From: Balaenoptera acutorostrata
Lineage: Eukaryota > Chordata > Mammalia > Artiodactyla > Balaenopteridae
Reading direction: 5' to 3'
DNA: 64,000 nt
NCBI RefSeq assembly: GCF_949987535.1
Contig: NC_080069.1
Location: forward strand, 48,907,269 to 48,971,268
Part shown: piece after piece, positions 45,655 through 56,118 of the stretch
How positions within the stretch are numbered: position 1 is the stretch's first letter
Layout: every line of letters begins with the position of its first letter
Position numbers and translations under genes: made by a program
Notes under the pieces: model-generated
What the model saw: the letters and a program-made list of their open reading frames with translations, nothing else
Told to the model about the DNA's origin: nothing
The model's database searches: none

Positions 45655-45870
45655 CTTCCCAGTCCAACTGATTCCAATTTCGAGTCTACCACTTGCTCAC
45701 TTCATGCACTGAGGATGTTATCAACCTTTCTGAGCCTCGTTTCTTCATCCGTACAAGAGTGATCGTAACACCTGCCAGGTGAGTCAGTTCTGAGGGTCAA
45801 CTCAGGCACCATCAGGGAATCATGGGTCACGGTGCTCAGCACCCAGCAGGTACTCAAGCAGTTTCCGTCC
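45655..45870 (+). mobile_element. MIR SINE fossil
   Basis: A decayed MIR order is present: 'gattccaatttcgagtctac', 'cacttgctcacttcatgcac', 'ctttctgagcctcgtttctt', 'catccgtacaagagtgatcg' and 'gctcagcacccagcaggtac'. Confidence 0.7.
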
Positions 45871-46955
45871 CGAAGGCCCTTGCCAAACCTATGTGCTTTT
45901 CTGATACAACAGATGTGTTCTTGTTTTCTCTGAGGGTACAAATTCCATTTGTTTCCTTAAGTCCATCTCATGCATGCCTTTAGCACTTGAGGGCTTGTGT
46001 TACTCCCTCAACCACTTAGCATTTTCTATTCAGTTAGCACAGCATCGAGACTTTAAAAGCAGCTTGAAAATAAACTTGATTCCAAATATGATTTATAACG
46101 TCCCAAGCAACAGCTCATTTACCCAAGAAAGCTCCATCAGTTATTGACAGATGTACCCTCGGAGGAGAAGTAGTCTTAGGACTAGGAGATGGAGCGAAAA
46201 TCGTGCTTCAACTCCTTAAGCCAATTATCCAAGGTGATTTTGAACATTAAATCCTTAGATATGCTTAATTTACTGTCCTTGCCCACAAGCACATACAAAA
46301 GTGTGAAGAGGGGAAAAAATGCTAAGCAATTTAGGACTGCCTTTAAAAACAAAGAGAAAGAATAGCATAGATGGGAAAAATACATAGGCGGCAGCATGTG
46401 GGCATCGGACGCGTGTGGGCTTATCGACCGAGCATCCCCAGGCCTCACCCACCTTGCCTTCTCGTGGTACAGCCAGCTACGCCCCACCTGTCTTTGTTCA
46501 GTACCGAAATAATTGCACTTACCTGCTTCTGACCTAATAATTACAGCAGTGCCTGATTTTATTCTCAGCATGTTTATTGTGGTTGAATTTCCTCCGCTTT
46601 CAGTGCACAGGCCTTACTAAGGATGCTGGCATTCTTTGCCTCAACATCAAGCTAGTGACAAGGCTATGTAAGGTGCTTTAAAATGCCAAGAGGCCAGTGT
46701 GAATCCAGCCCCTGGGGGCTTGTCATCTGCATCTGACAGGCCGATAGTAGAAAACCTTGGCAAGACTACAAGGCTTACAGGCGAGGGAAGAAAGGGAATG
46801 CATGAGGCCAGTAAATTTGAGGATGCTAATATATTTCTCCATAGTTTTCTCAAAAGGAGAAAAATAGAAGAGAGAGGGTTTTTTTTTAATCCAAATTATA
46901 AGGCAAAAGGTGACCAATTATGCCTGCTTAGCTTTAGTTTGTACGTACTGAGGAG
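45871..46955. other. Unique-looking non-coding stretch
   Basis: I see no repeat and no exon. The minus-strand frame 46182-46571 (129 codons) has no recognisable domain, no splice context that I could defend, and overlaps other frames of similar length. I treat it as chance. Confidence 0.45.
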
Positions 46956-46956
46956 T

Positions 46957-47033
46957 GTGTGTGTGCGTGCCTATGTGCACACGCGTGTGTATGAACATGC
47001 ACGCACATGTGCATTGCATGTATACTGTGGATG
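46957..47033. repeat. Alternating purine-pyrimidine tract
   Basis: GTGTGTGTGCGTGC, then TATGTGCACACGCGTGTGTATG, split here for length as tatgtgcacacgcg and tgtgtatg, then atgcacgcacatgtgcattgc. The alternation is nearly continuous and includes CG steps and an inverted repeat (gtgcgtgc / gcacgcac). Confidence 0.85.
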
Positions 47034-48159
47034 AGTGTGAGTAGATGGAAGCAAGGAAACTTGGGGGCATGGAGAAGAGGTCTAACCTATATACACATTT
47101 TTGCATGATGAATTTAACATTTCTCTATTGAGAAAAATAAATCCTGCCATAGGAGACCTGAAAAATTACTACTCTGACTTAATGCAATCTATAGTTTAAA
47201 GTACAATTACAGAGTATTCTAAAATTACCTCCTTATACCTCATAACCTGGCAGAATAATTATAGGCTAGATTCTTTCACCTTTTTACACTTTTTAAATTA
47301 AGAATTAAGAGATTCACTGTATTGGGTTATTAAAAACCCGACCTCTTATGGCACATATTTTTATCCCATTATTAAACTGTGTATATAAAATATAGTAAGC
47401 TTTGACTTTTATACCTTTTACTTCTAAATTTCAGATTCATAAATCAACATTTGAGGGCCAACTGGGTGTCAGATACTGTGCAAGTGCTTTCAAAGGCACC
47501 GCCTCATTTGATCAACACCCGGATTCCTAACCTGGTCTTCTGATTCCAACCTAGTATGCATCCCACCAATCACAACCTTTTGTCATTGCCTTGTCATCAA
47601 GTCTCTGAGGGTTAGATGGAAGTAGAGGCGCAGTGGCAGCCTCATTGGTATGTAGAATGGCTTGTCACTGGCTTGCTATTAAAGGCATATGCTTTTATTA
47701 TTCTGGGAATCCCACTTCTCTATGTGAAACTGAGCAAGAATAGAGAATCCTTAGTCAACTCACGAAAATGTGGTCAAGGATCTTAAGTACTTTGCACCCT
47801 TTTGAGATTTCTTCTACATCCAAGGTGTGACTCAGCAAAACAAACCATCAATGAAAGTGTATCCTTGGACAAAGGATGAGCTTTTAATGACTAGATATTT
47901 TAACAAAGCTGCAATTGCTTCAAATCTTGTGTTAGGGGACAGGGGCAGTCTGGGGCAGGGAGAGTCCTCTTTGGAATTACCATCACCCTTGGGACACATT
48001 CTTAACATCCTCGAGGGTTCATTTTGAAGGAAATTTTTTACCTTTAAAATCATATCTGAAGTAGCCAAAAGTTATTCAGAGCCAAGGATGATAAATAAAA
48101 TGAGGGATCAAACTGGATAATATCCTTTACTATCAACATATAAGACATGACTATAAAGT
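47034..48159. other. Non-coding stretch, no gene recognised
   Basis: A weak inverted MIR-like phrase lies near 47460-47545 ('ctgggtgtcagatactgtgc', 'cctcatttgatcaacacccg'). Otherwise nothing is recognised. Confidence 0.4.
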
Positions 48160-48170
48160 AAAGTACCTTA

Positions 48171-48517
48171 GGGACTTCACTGGTGGTCCAGTAGTTAACA
48201 ATCCACCTTCCAATGCAGGGGACGCGGGTTCGATCCCTGGTTGGGGAACTAAGATCCTACATGCCACAGGGCAACTAAGCCCACACACCGCAAACATTGA
48301 GCACGTAAGCCACAACTAAGAGAGCCCACGTGCCACAACTACAAAGCCCACGCGCTCTGGAGCCCATGCACTACAACTACAGTAGGGCCCACGTTCTCTG
48401 GAGCCCGCCCGCCGCAACTACGGAGCCCACACTCCACAAGTAGAGAGAAGCCTTGCGCTGCAACAAAGATCCCGGGTGCCGCAACTAGACCCGACGCAGT
48501 CAAAAATAAAATAAAAT
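48171..48517 (+). mobile_element. Older CHR-type SINE
   Basis: The head is gggacttcactggtggtcca, the same subtype as the 27.0-kb copy, with a decayed A box (TGGTCCAGTAG) and B box GGTTCGATCCC. The body has about nine CAAC-type units (cacaactaagagagcccacg-like). The target-site duplication is aaagtacctta (48160-48170) against aaagtacatta (48518-48528), with one mismatch. Confidence 0.93.
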
Positions 48518-48734
48518 AAAGTACATTATTATCTTGAGTAACTTGTAAGCCATTTATGAACACAATGGCAAAAGAGAATTCCAAAATATTTTAGGTAACT
48601 GTACACACACATTCACAAGGTTCCTTCCTCAAAATGTGTAGATGTTTAAAACACAGAGCAAATTTTAAGAACACATTTCTTCCATTAAATAGATGAGGAA
48701 ACTGATTTGCAAAATAAGCCACTGGTCTAGACTA

Positions 48735-48798
48735 CATATGTGCTCACGTGTGTGTATGTGCACACGTGTGTGCCTACACATATGTACACGTGTGTGGA
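48735..48798. repeat. Alternating purine-pyrimidine tract with three CACGTG sites
   Basis: A TG/CA-rich tract with CACGTG at 48745-48750, 48763-48768 and 48787-48792. The middle site lies in the 10-bp perfect palindrome cacacgtgtg. Whether any E-box factor binds here is unknown. Confidence 0.85.
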
Positions 48799-48809
48799 CC
48801 CACCCACAA

Positions 48810-50908
48810 ATAGGAATTGCCTTCATTCTGTAAGAGCTGTTACTTACCGCGTCTGTTCATCTGGGCCCCTGAATCTTGAGTACGGTTGTCATGCTTCCCC
48901 ACAGCAAGTTTATAGCTTCACATTCTGGGAAGGATGCTATTATTCCTGACTTAAAAAAAAAAAAAAACTAAACTAAAGGAATTATGTGACAACTTCAACT
49001 TTTTAGTTAGAACTATAAACTTTCTAAAACAGTGAAGTGTGAATATACACAAAAAACTTTTCCAATCTTAACTTCCAAACAAACTTACTAGATAAAGAGT
49101 AGTTTTGAAATTTTTAGGAAATGAAGAAGGTGAAGCACCCTCTAGTTTGTATGGGAATACTTTTTGCAAAGATTTTCCTCCCTTGAAAAAAAAACAGAAG
49201 CCAAATATCATAACGATGATTACCATTCAGACAGTGAGCATGATTTAACATAAAATGTATTATGAATTTTTAAAAAATTATGAACTAATACTGTACTCTA
49301 GTCAGTAAATTTGTTTCTCAGAGATATGGGCTATCAATTCTGAAACCCCTTTATCTTTTACTAGAGTTGAACAAAATAGGTAAATACATTGTCGATAATA
49401 AGGACCAAGTTTCTCATGCTCAGAAAATAAGTCACAAATAAGGAAAGAAGGAAGAAAAATGACACCCTAGTAGCAATGAGCACACTCATCACCCACATTT
49501 TAGTTTCTAAAAGCCATTCTCTAATGAAAGAAACCAGAGGGTTTCTTTGGAGAAGTGCTTAATTCCAAGGATGAGCCAGGGAAAATACCAGATGAGTCTG
49601 GAGCATCTTATAATTCTAAAAAGTAAACAAGTGTTCAAAAAAGGATGGCAGGATGTGGAAAGGGCACAGGAGCCAACCGGAAAGAGTTCACAATGGCCAA
49701 ACAATGAAACAATTTGAGCAAGAAAATAATGATAACATTGTATTATGACCCACAGAATAAAGTAATTTAATATATATGGGTGTGTACTGATATAAATACA
49801 TAATTGAATAAATAAGTAAATGGAAGGGAAGAGATAGCTCTTTCTTCAGATGAATTCCAATTCATAAATGTGAAAAAAAATGAAGGCATAGAAAGTCACT
49901 CTTAAAACACCACAAATTGTTGTAGGCAAGATCCACAGATGAATGCTAAAATTAGTAGATGAAAGTATGAGGAATATCTACCCCAACAGGGTAGAAAGGA
50001 CAGAGAACAGAACTTGCAAGGGTTTGGTGGAGGCATACCCTACAGGAAGAGAGGAGTAAGGACATTATTAACTACTTGGAAAGAAAGGGTGGAAAAAAGA
50101 TGATGTGAATTATTGAATACCACTACCTCAACCAACTTCCTCTGCTTCAAAGAGAACCACGGCAGAAGGAAGTTGAGATTGAATCAAGAATGGAAAGGCT
50201 TAGATGTAGCTGTCATTATCGCCTATATCATAGAGATCTCTCTGAGGATATTAACATGGAGAATAATTATGACACAGAGTCAGTTTAGCCATAAACCTTA
50301 TTCTTGTACTGTTTTTTCTTGATAGTAATTTTAGGATCACTATGCAGCAGCTTGGGAAAGCTACTTTATGCTAGGACAGAGTGTGTACCAGTATTTTGAT
50401 AACCTATGATGTAAGTTCTAAGATGTCTTTTCTCTTGCATCTCTTTTCTACCTCAATACAGGTAACATATAAAGAATATGTGTAGTTTGGATTTGAATGA
50501 CTTGAATATACTTTAGTTCCACTTTTTGATTTGACCAAAAGAAGCACTAATAGGTCTCAAGGACTGCCTGTTTTAGAAGCCTGAAGTCAGGAAGATGAAA
50601 CCCAATATCAAGAATTTGAAGCAATTAACTTGTATGGAAGGAATGTAAAGAAAACATTGGGTACTTTGGCCAGAGCATAATTAGAACAGGATGTATTAAC
50701 TACATTCTCTGGTTTTCAAAAATTTGAATTGTAATAAAATTTTTGATGTGTTATTTCAATTTTCAGTAGCAAATATATGTGTGTATACAGGATCTAATTA
50801 AAATTTAAGACATATTTGAGTATCTTTTAAAAAATAAAAAGAAAAGGAAACACTAGTATCCCCTCTTTATCACCAGTATTCTAGTCAGCTTATGGCAGAA
50901 AATGTGTT
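48810..50908. other. Non-coding stretch, no gene recognised
   Basis: About 2.1 kb, AT-rich, with an A-run near 48952-48966. I recognised no exon or repeat. Confidence 0.4.
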
Positions 50909-50923
50909 AAGAAAAAAAATACC

Positions 50924-51187
50924 GTGGCTTCCCTGGTGGCTCAGTGGTTGAGAATCTGCCTGCCAATGCAGGGGACACGGGTTCGAGCCCTGGTCTGGGA
51001 AGATCCCACATGCCGCGGAGCAACTAGGCCCGTGAGCCACAATTACTGTGCCAGCGCATCTGGAGCCTGTGCTCCGCAACAAGAGAGGCCGCGATAGTGA
51101 GAGGCCCGCGCACCGCGATGAAGAGTGGCCCCCACTTGCCGCAACTAGAGAAAGCCCTCGCACAGAAACGAAGACCCAACACAGCCA

Positions 51188-51246
<59 letters not shown>

Positions 51247-51304
51247 AAAATAATAATAATAATGAAGCCGCTTTTAAAACAAAACGTTTAAAAAAAAAGA
51301 AAAA
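50924..51304 (+). mobile_element. CHR-type SINE, young long subfamily, long (AAAT)n tail
   Basis: A box TGGCTCAGTGG and B box GGTTCGAGCCC, with a full young-subfamily body. The tail is a long (AAAT)n at 51187-51243 followed by about 60 bp of A-rich sequence. The target-site duplication is the 15-mer aagaaaaaaaatacc (50909-50923 and 51305-51319), perfect. Confidence 0.95.
51187..51243 (+). repeat. (AAAT)n microsatellite in a SINE tail
   Basis: About 14 uninterrupted AAAT units. The other young SINEs here keep four or fewer, so this tail has expanded after insertion. Confidence 0.95.
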
Positions 51305-51589
51305 AGAAAAAAAATACCTGCCCTTGGCCTGGAAGAACTCTTGCCTGCTGGACTAGTCCATACTCAGAAAATGAGTAATTACTGGTTATCAAGCTGTACG
51401 TTCATTCCTGGGAGAATGGGAGTTGGCACATGTTTTCCCAGGTTCCTCTATATCTGTTCCAGTTGTGATAATAACCATGCTTCACATCTGTACAGCACTT
51501 TTGGTTTATAAACTTTACTCACATACTGTACCCGATCTTCAAAACCATTCTTGGAGATTAGTTCATACTAATGAACTAATACTTATGAG

Positions 51590-52140
51590 GAATCAATACT
51601 TATGAGGAACCTGCTCTGTGTCAGGCCCTAGGAAAGAAATGGTGAACAAGATGAATGTGACCTTTGCCACCCACCTAAAGTTGACATTACAGTGGGAAAT
51701 ACAACCAAAAAAAATAGTAACAAATACTTTAAATACAGAGTACCGTATAAAGGGGAAGAAAACAAGAGTACTATAAAGCAAAAAAATAAGCAGACAGACA
51801 TAGAGAGACCTACTCTAGAGAGGAGATGAGTCAAGGTCCCTCCAAGGAGGTGCTGTCTGATGAGAAGCAGGCAGCCCAGCAAAGGCTGCGGTAGCACCTC
51901 CCATTCAGAGGAATCAGCAAGTGTAAAGGTGGTGTGTGCAAGGGGGCTGTGAGGGGTGGACAAACAGCTTGGCACATTCTGGAAACTCTCAGAAAGTAAA
52001 TTCTTCTGAAAAAATTGGGAAGGAGGGAGATAGAGGCCTGAAATGAGGTCACAGAGGAAAGCAGAGGGCAGACAGTGTTTAAGCCTGGGACTAACAGGCC
52101 ATGTATGAAGGGTTTTATTTTAAGTTCAGTGAAAGGGTTG
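51590..52140 (+). mobile_element. Ancient interspersed repeat, family not named
   Basis: Same order as at 37965-38425: 'ctgctctgtgtcaggcccta', 'ggaaagaaatggtgaacaag', 'cattcagaggaatcagcaag', 'agcttggcacattctggaaa' and 'gccatgtatgaagggtttta'. Decayed, with no coding content. Confidence 0.5.
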
Positions 52141-52144
52141 AAAA

Positions 52145-52235
52145 TATTACTGTCACTTTACAGGTAAGTAAAATTAAGCTCAGAGAGGTTACATGTCTTC
52201 TCAGAATTCTTATAACTGGCAAGCATACAACTTCA
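52145..52235 (-). mobile_element. MIR fragment, inverted
   Basis: 'ctgtcactttacaggtaagt' and 'attaagctcagagaggttac' give the middle of an inverted MIR. It sits between two segments of the unnamed old repeat. Confidence 0.55.
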
Positions 52236-52399
52236 TCCCAGATCTTTCCATTCCTTCCTGCTTTCCACAAATATGTGTTAAGTGCGTGCTAGATGCCAAG
52301 CACGTTACTACTTGCCAGATACGATACGGCCTTAATCTCAGTTAGATTAGGTCTGGAACTGGGAAATGGCCATGTGAACAAATGCAAAAAAATATGACA

Positions 52400-53420
52400 G
52401 GCACTGTGTCCAGAGGTCTCTACAGAATGTAGGGGAGACTTGAAGTGGGGAGAAGGCAGGTCTATGTGGGCGGGGCAGGGAGAGTCAGAGAGCTAGTATT
52501 GAGCTCAGTCTAGAAGATGAAGGTTTATAAGGAAAATCGGGGTATGAAAGGTTAACCAAAACAGATTGAGCAAAGATACAGAGAATTAAACAGCCTGATA
52601 GATGCTGGAAATAAAAAGCTGGGGGTGGGGATGGGAGTGGAGGACTTGAGGGTAGGGTTGAAAAAACAGAAATGGCCAAAGGCCAGACCATGAGCCCTTG
52701 ACAGAGCAAAGCAAGAAGTCTGGACTTCATTCTCTAAGCAATAGAAACCAGTAAGCTTTCAAGTAGGGGAGCAACCCGATCTGATTCATTTCAGATAGAT
52801 CACATCAACAGAACTACAGAGGTGAATGGTGGTGATGGCAGGAGGGAGCAGGGGTAACACTGAAAACAGGGAAACCAGTTAGAAGACTTGCAAGGTCTAG
52901 GCAGGAGGAAATGGAGGGGGCGTGGGGTTGGAGAGATGAAAAAAAGATTGAATAGGGCTTCCCTGGTGGTGCAGTGGTTAAGAATCTGCCTGCCAATGCA
53001 GGGGACACAGGTTCGAGCCCTAGTCCAGGAAGATCCCACATGCCGCAGTGCAGCTAAGCCCATGCACCACAACTACTGAGTGTGCGCTCTAGAGCCCTCA
53101 AGCCGCAACTACTGAGCCCACGTGCCACAACTACTGAAGCCTGCGTGCCTAGAGCCAGTGCTCCACAGCAAGAGAAGCCACCGCAATGAGAAGCCCGCGC
53201 ACTGCAACGAAGAGTAGTCCCCGCTCGCCGCAACTAGAGAAAGCCCATGCACAGCAACGAAGACCCAACACAGCCAATAAATAAATAAATTTATGAAAAA
53301 AAAAGAAAAAAGATTGAATAGATGGGAAGAAGGAAAAAGGTATAGAACTTGATGCTGAGTGTTTGGGGTAAGCAAGATAGGGGATTTAGGGTGAATTCTG
53401 GGTTTTTATGACTTTTGACT
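52400..53420 (+). mobile_element. Ancient interspersed repeat, family not named, split by a SINE
   Basis: Landmarks are 'acagattgagcaaagataca', 'gtctggacttcattctctaa', 'aggggagcaacccgatctga' and 'ggaaaccagttagaagactt'. After the SINE at 52956-53305 the family text resumes ('gggggatttagggtgaattc'-like). Confidence 0.5.
52956..53305 (+). mobile_element. CHR-type SINE, intermediate subfamily
   Basis: A box TGGTGCAGTGG with one change, and intact B box GGTTCGAGCCC. The body differs from the young set (gccaccgcaatgagaagccc in place of gccgcgatagtgagaggccc). The tail is a short (AAAT)n. The target-site duplication is a perfect 16-mer aaaaaagattgaatag (52940-52955 and 53306-53321). Confidence 0.96.
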
Positions 53421-54354
53421 GTAGGGTCAGTACTTCTGATATGGAAAGGTTTTCCACCTCATATAAAACAATGTCTTTTATTTATTACAAACAATTTAAC
53501 ATATCTTCTCTGCCAGCTAAGAAAAACTCACCTGATTCATATTTTAAGTTATTTTTAAAGAGAAAATAATACTTTTTTTTTTCTAACAAACTATTGTTTA
53601 AAAGACCAGGAAGGGTTTTTTCGGGTTTTTTTTTTTTTTTTTTACCTAAAAAGATCAGCATGATGTCCTCTACTAAGATAAAGCAGAAATTCCCACATGG
53701 CCGCTGGCAGGACTGATATCTAAGCAGAGAAAGAAAGTAGGTTTTAACAAATGGAATTGTTTTGCAATTTAAGTTTCTATCAAAGGAAAAATATTAGTAC
53801 TCTATTTAAGAAGATAGTTCTCTGGGATCCTCAGAAAATGTGAAATAATAATTCCTTTTATGTTCAGACCTGTCTTGACATGCCCTACTACCATCATAAA
53901 CACAGCACATAGAAGCTCAATTTCTATTCTCAGATGCTCAAGAAATAACTTCAGATTCAAGTCTGACATTTGACTTGAAAGATATGATGTTAACATATCA
54001 TACATGGTGCCTGAAAAACAAAACATTTAAAAAATATATTTAAAGACTTTTCAAAATAATTTGGCTCTAGGGGGCAAATATCAGTGATATTTAAACATTA
54101 ATTGTTCCAAGAGCTTATATAGGATAGTTTCCATATACGGCCTGTCCTCATCACGCTCCTTTCCTTCCCTATGTCCCCCCTCCTTCTTGTCCATTTCATT
54201 TTGTCATCCTTATTCTTTTTGAGAGGTATAGAAAACCTTTAACCACGCTTAGGGGGAGAAATGAGCTGAGATTTCCATTTGATTAAAGTTTTACATAGAA
54301 TGCGCTGTGTGTGGAGAACTAGCAAAGAAAAGGCCCTTGAATTGATGGTCATTT
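53421..54354. other. Non-coding stretch with poly-T runs
   Basis: T-runs lie near 53573-53582 and 53624-53643. No retroelement body adjoins the longer run on a readable strand. No exon recognised. Confidence 0.4.
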
Positions 54355-54528
54355 GGGAGAACTATACCAAGTACTTTAAAGATTCAAGATATATGTCATT
54401 ATCTCCATGGCAAAAATGAGAAAACTGAAGATTGGAGAAGCTAAGTAACTCACTCAACATCACACAGTCAGCAAGTGATGGAACTGTGGGTTCAAGCCCA
54501 GCTCTGTGACTCCAAAGCCAAGGAAATG
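54355..54528 (-). mobile_element. MIR SINE fossil, inverted
   Basis: Inverted MIR order: 'atgtcattatctccatggca', 'aaaatgagaaaactgaagat', 'caacatcacacagtcagcaa' and 'gtgatggaactgtgggttca'. Confidence 0.8.
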
Positions 54529-55234
54529 AGTAGCCATTCCTAATTCCACGGAACCTCCCAACACTCCCCATTTTGTGGGAAATTTTACAAATGCCCTCTA
54601 GAACTTTTTTTTTCTGCAAGCGCAAATGTGGAAAAAAATTTTTTGATTCATATGCATGTATCCTTAATTGGCTGTTCTGCTTATTTATTTCAGAATACAA
54701 AAGCACATTCATTTATTAAACCTCCGAGTGTTTTCCAAATTTGGCAAAGGAAACAGAAATAATGGCCATAACACACTTCCTGCAATAGCCAGCAATTAAT
54801 GGAAAGGGCTCTCATAGCTGTAGTTAACTCAGCTGTAAATTCATATTCTTCCCATCTAACTCCAGAAGCAAATTTCTGAGTAAACAAATGAGTTAATTTG
54901 CTCTCTGAGCTAAAGTGGACCAAGGAGAGGCAATTCTCTGTTGAGTAAGTAGTGTTGGAGTTTGTTAATGACAACTTTGAAGTAGCCCAACATTATGGTC
55001 TCATATGATAAATTTCAGTTTTCTAAATCTAAATTACATACCACTAAAAATCAATTGCTTAGAGGGAAAGAGGCTGTCAGCAGAAAGTATGAAGGTGGGA
55101 AAGAGACAGTTAGCATGTTTTAAAAATAGATTTTGATATAATTCAGTCATTTTTCCAGAGATACAGGTTACTTGGATCAGATGAGTGGTTTCCCCAGCCA
55201 TGCTTCCTATCTTTGTAGACTCATTTTGTGTATG
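54529..55234. other. Unique-looking non-coding stretch
   Basis: No repeat or exon recognised. The sequence from about 54700 to 55000 is of balanced complexity and free of repeats, unlike its surroundings. Confidence 0.4.
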
Positions 55235-55370
55235 TCATAGAAGTTATAGGCTATTACAGGTGTTATAGGAATCTTGTATATATCACAGAAGTTACAAGAT
55301 ACTAATGGATGTTATACCGAATTACAGGATTGTTATAGGAAGTTGTAGGATGGACCAGGAGTTACAAGAA
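55235..55370 (+). repeat. Degenerate minisatellite, period about 48 bp
   Basis: A unit beginning 'tcatagaagttatagg' (55235) is followed 48 bp later by a diverged copy beginning 'tcacagaagttacaag' (55283). A third partial copy with 'ttataggaagttgtagg' text follows. GTTATAGGA/GTTACAAGA-like words recur at least seven times. Confidence 0.6.
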
Positions 55371-55469
55371 TTGAATTTAAATGGTGAGGAATACATCACC
55401 AGGGCAGTAGATGAAATCTGACCAGTGGAAATACCAGACCTACATCTGCAGATCTCTCAGGGGTGGACA

Positions 55470-56118
55470 CTGTATTAGTTTCCTATTGATGCTATAACAA
55501 TCTATCACAAATTTAATGGCTTGAAACAATGCAAATGTATTATCCTACAGTTTCTGAAGGTCAAAAGTCTAGGTAGACTGGGCTGGATGCTCTCCTGAGG
55601 GTCTCACACTACCAAAATCAATGTGCTGGTGGGGCTGCATTCCTTCCTCAAGGCGCTGGGGAAGAATCTGCCCCCAAGCCCATTCAGGCTGTTAGCCAGA
55701 TTCAGTCTCTTTCCGTTGCAGGGCTGAGGTTCCCATTCCTTTGCTGCTGTAACCCTGCGTACATGAGGAAAGGGGATAGCTTTTGCTCCTAACAGCTGCC
55801 CACATCCTTTCTCATGCTTTCCACGTGGCCTCCTCCAGCAATGGCAGTAGAGTCCCTACGATGCTTTAAATCGGTCCGATTTCTTCTTCTGCCATCTCTC
55901 TCTCTGACTCCAGCAAGCTCTCCAGAAAGTTTTCTACTTTTCAAGCCTCATGTGATTAGACTGAACCTGCCTGGATAATCGAGACTAACCTTCCTATCTT
56001 AAGATCCTAACCTTAACTACATCTGCAGAGTCCCTTTTGCCATTTAACATAACGTCACCACAGCATGCCATCAGAGGGCAGAGTTCATGGGGGGCAAAAT
56101 TCTGCCTTCCACCGGTAT
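55470..56118 (-). mobile_element. MLT1-type LTR (ERVL-MaLR), inverted
   Basis: On the plus strand it begins 'tgtattagtttcctattgat' and runs through 'aatttaatggcttgaaacaa', 'caatgtgctggtggggctgc', 'gatcctaaccttaactacat' and 'ctgcagagtcccttttgcca' to 'attctgccttcc'. That is the exact reverse order of the LTR at 3008-3664. It is a solo LTR with no attached viral genes. The central part is diverged. Confidence 0.8.

Noticed and set aside
46182..46571. 129-codon minus-strand open frame
   Set aside because: It has a hydrophobic patch but no recognisable domain, and a different frame overlaps it. No promoter, splice or polyadenylation context was found.
54063..54077. CTCF-like word ggctctagggggcaa
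   Set aside because: It matches only the central G-rich part of the motif; the flanks are poor.
55388..55408. CTCF-like word near catcaccagggcagtagat
   Set aside because: It lacks one G of the core spacing, so it does not fit the motif.
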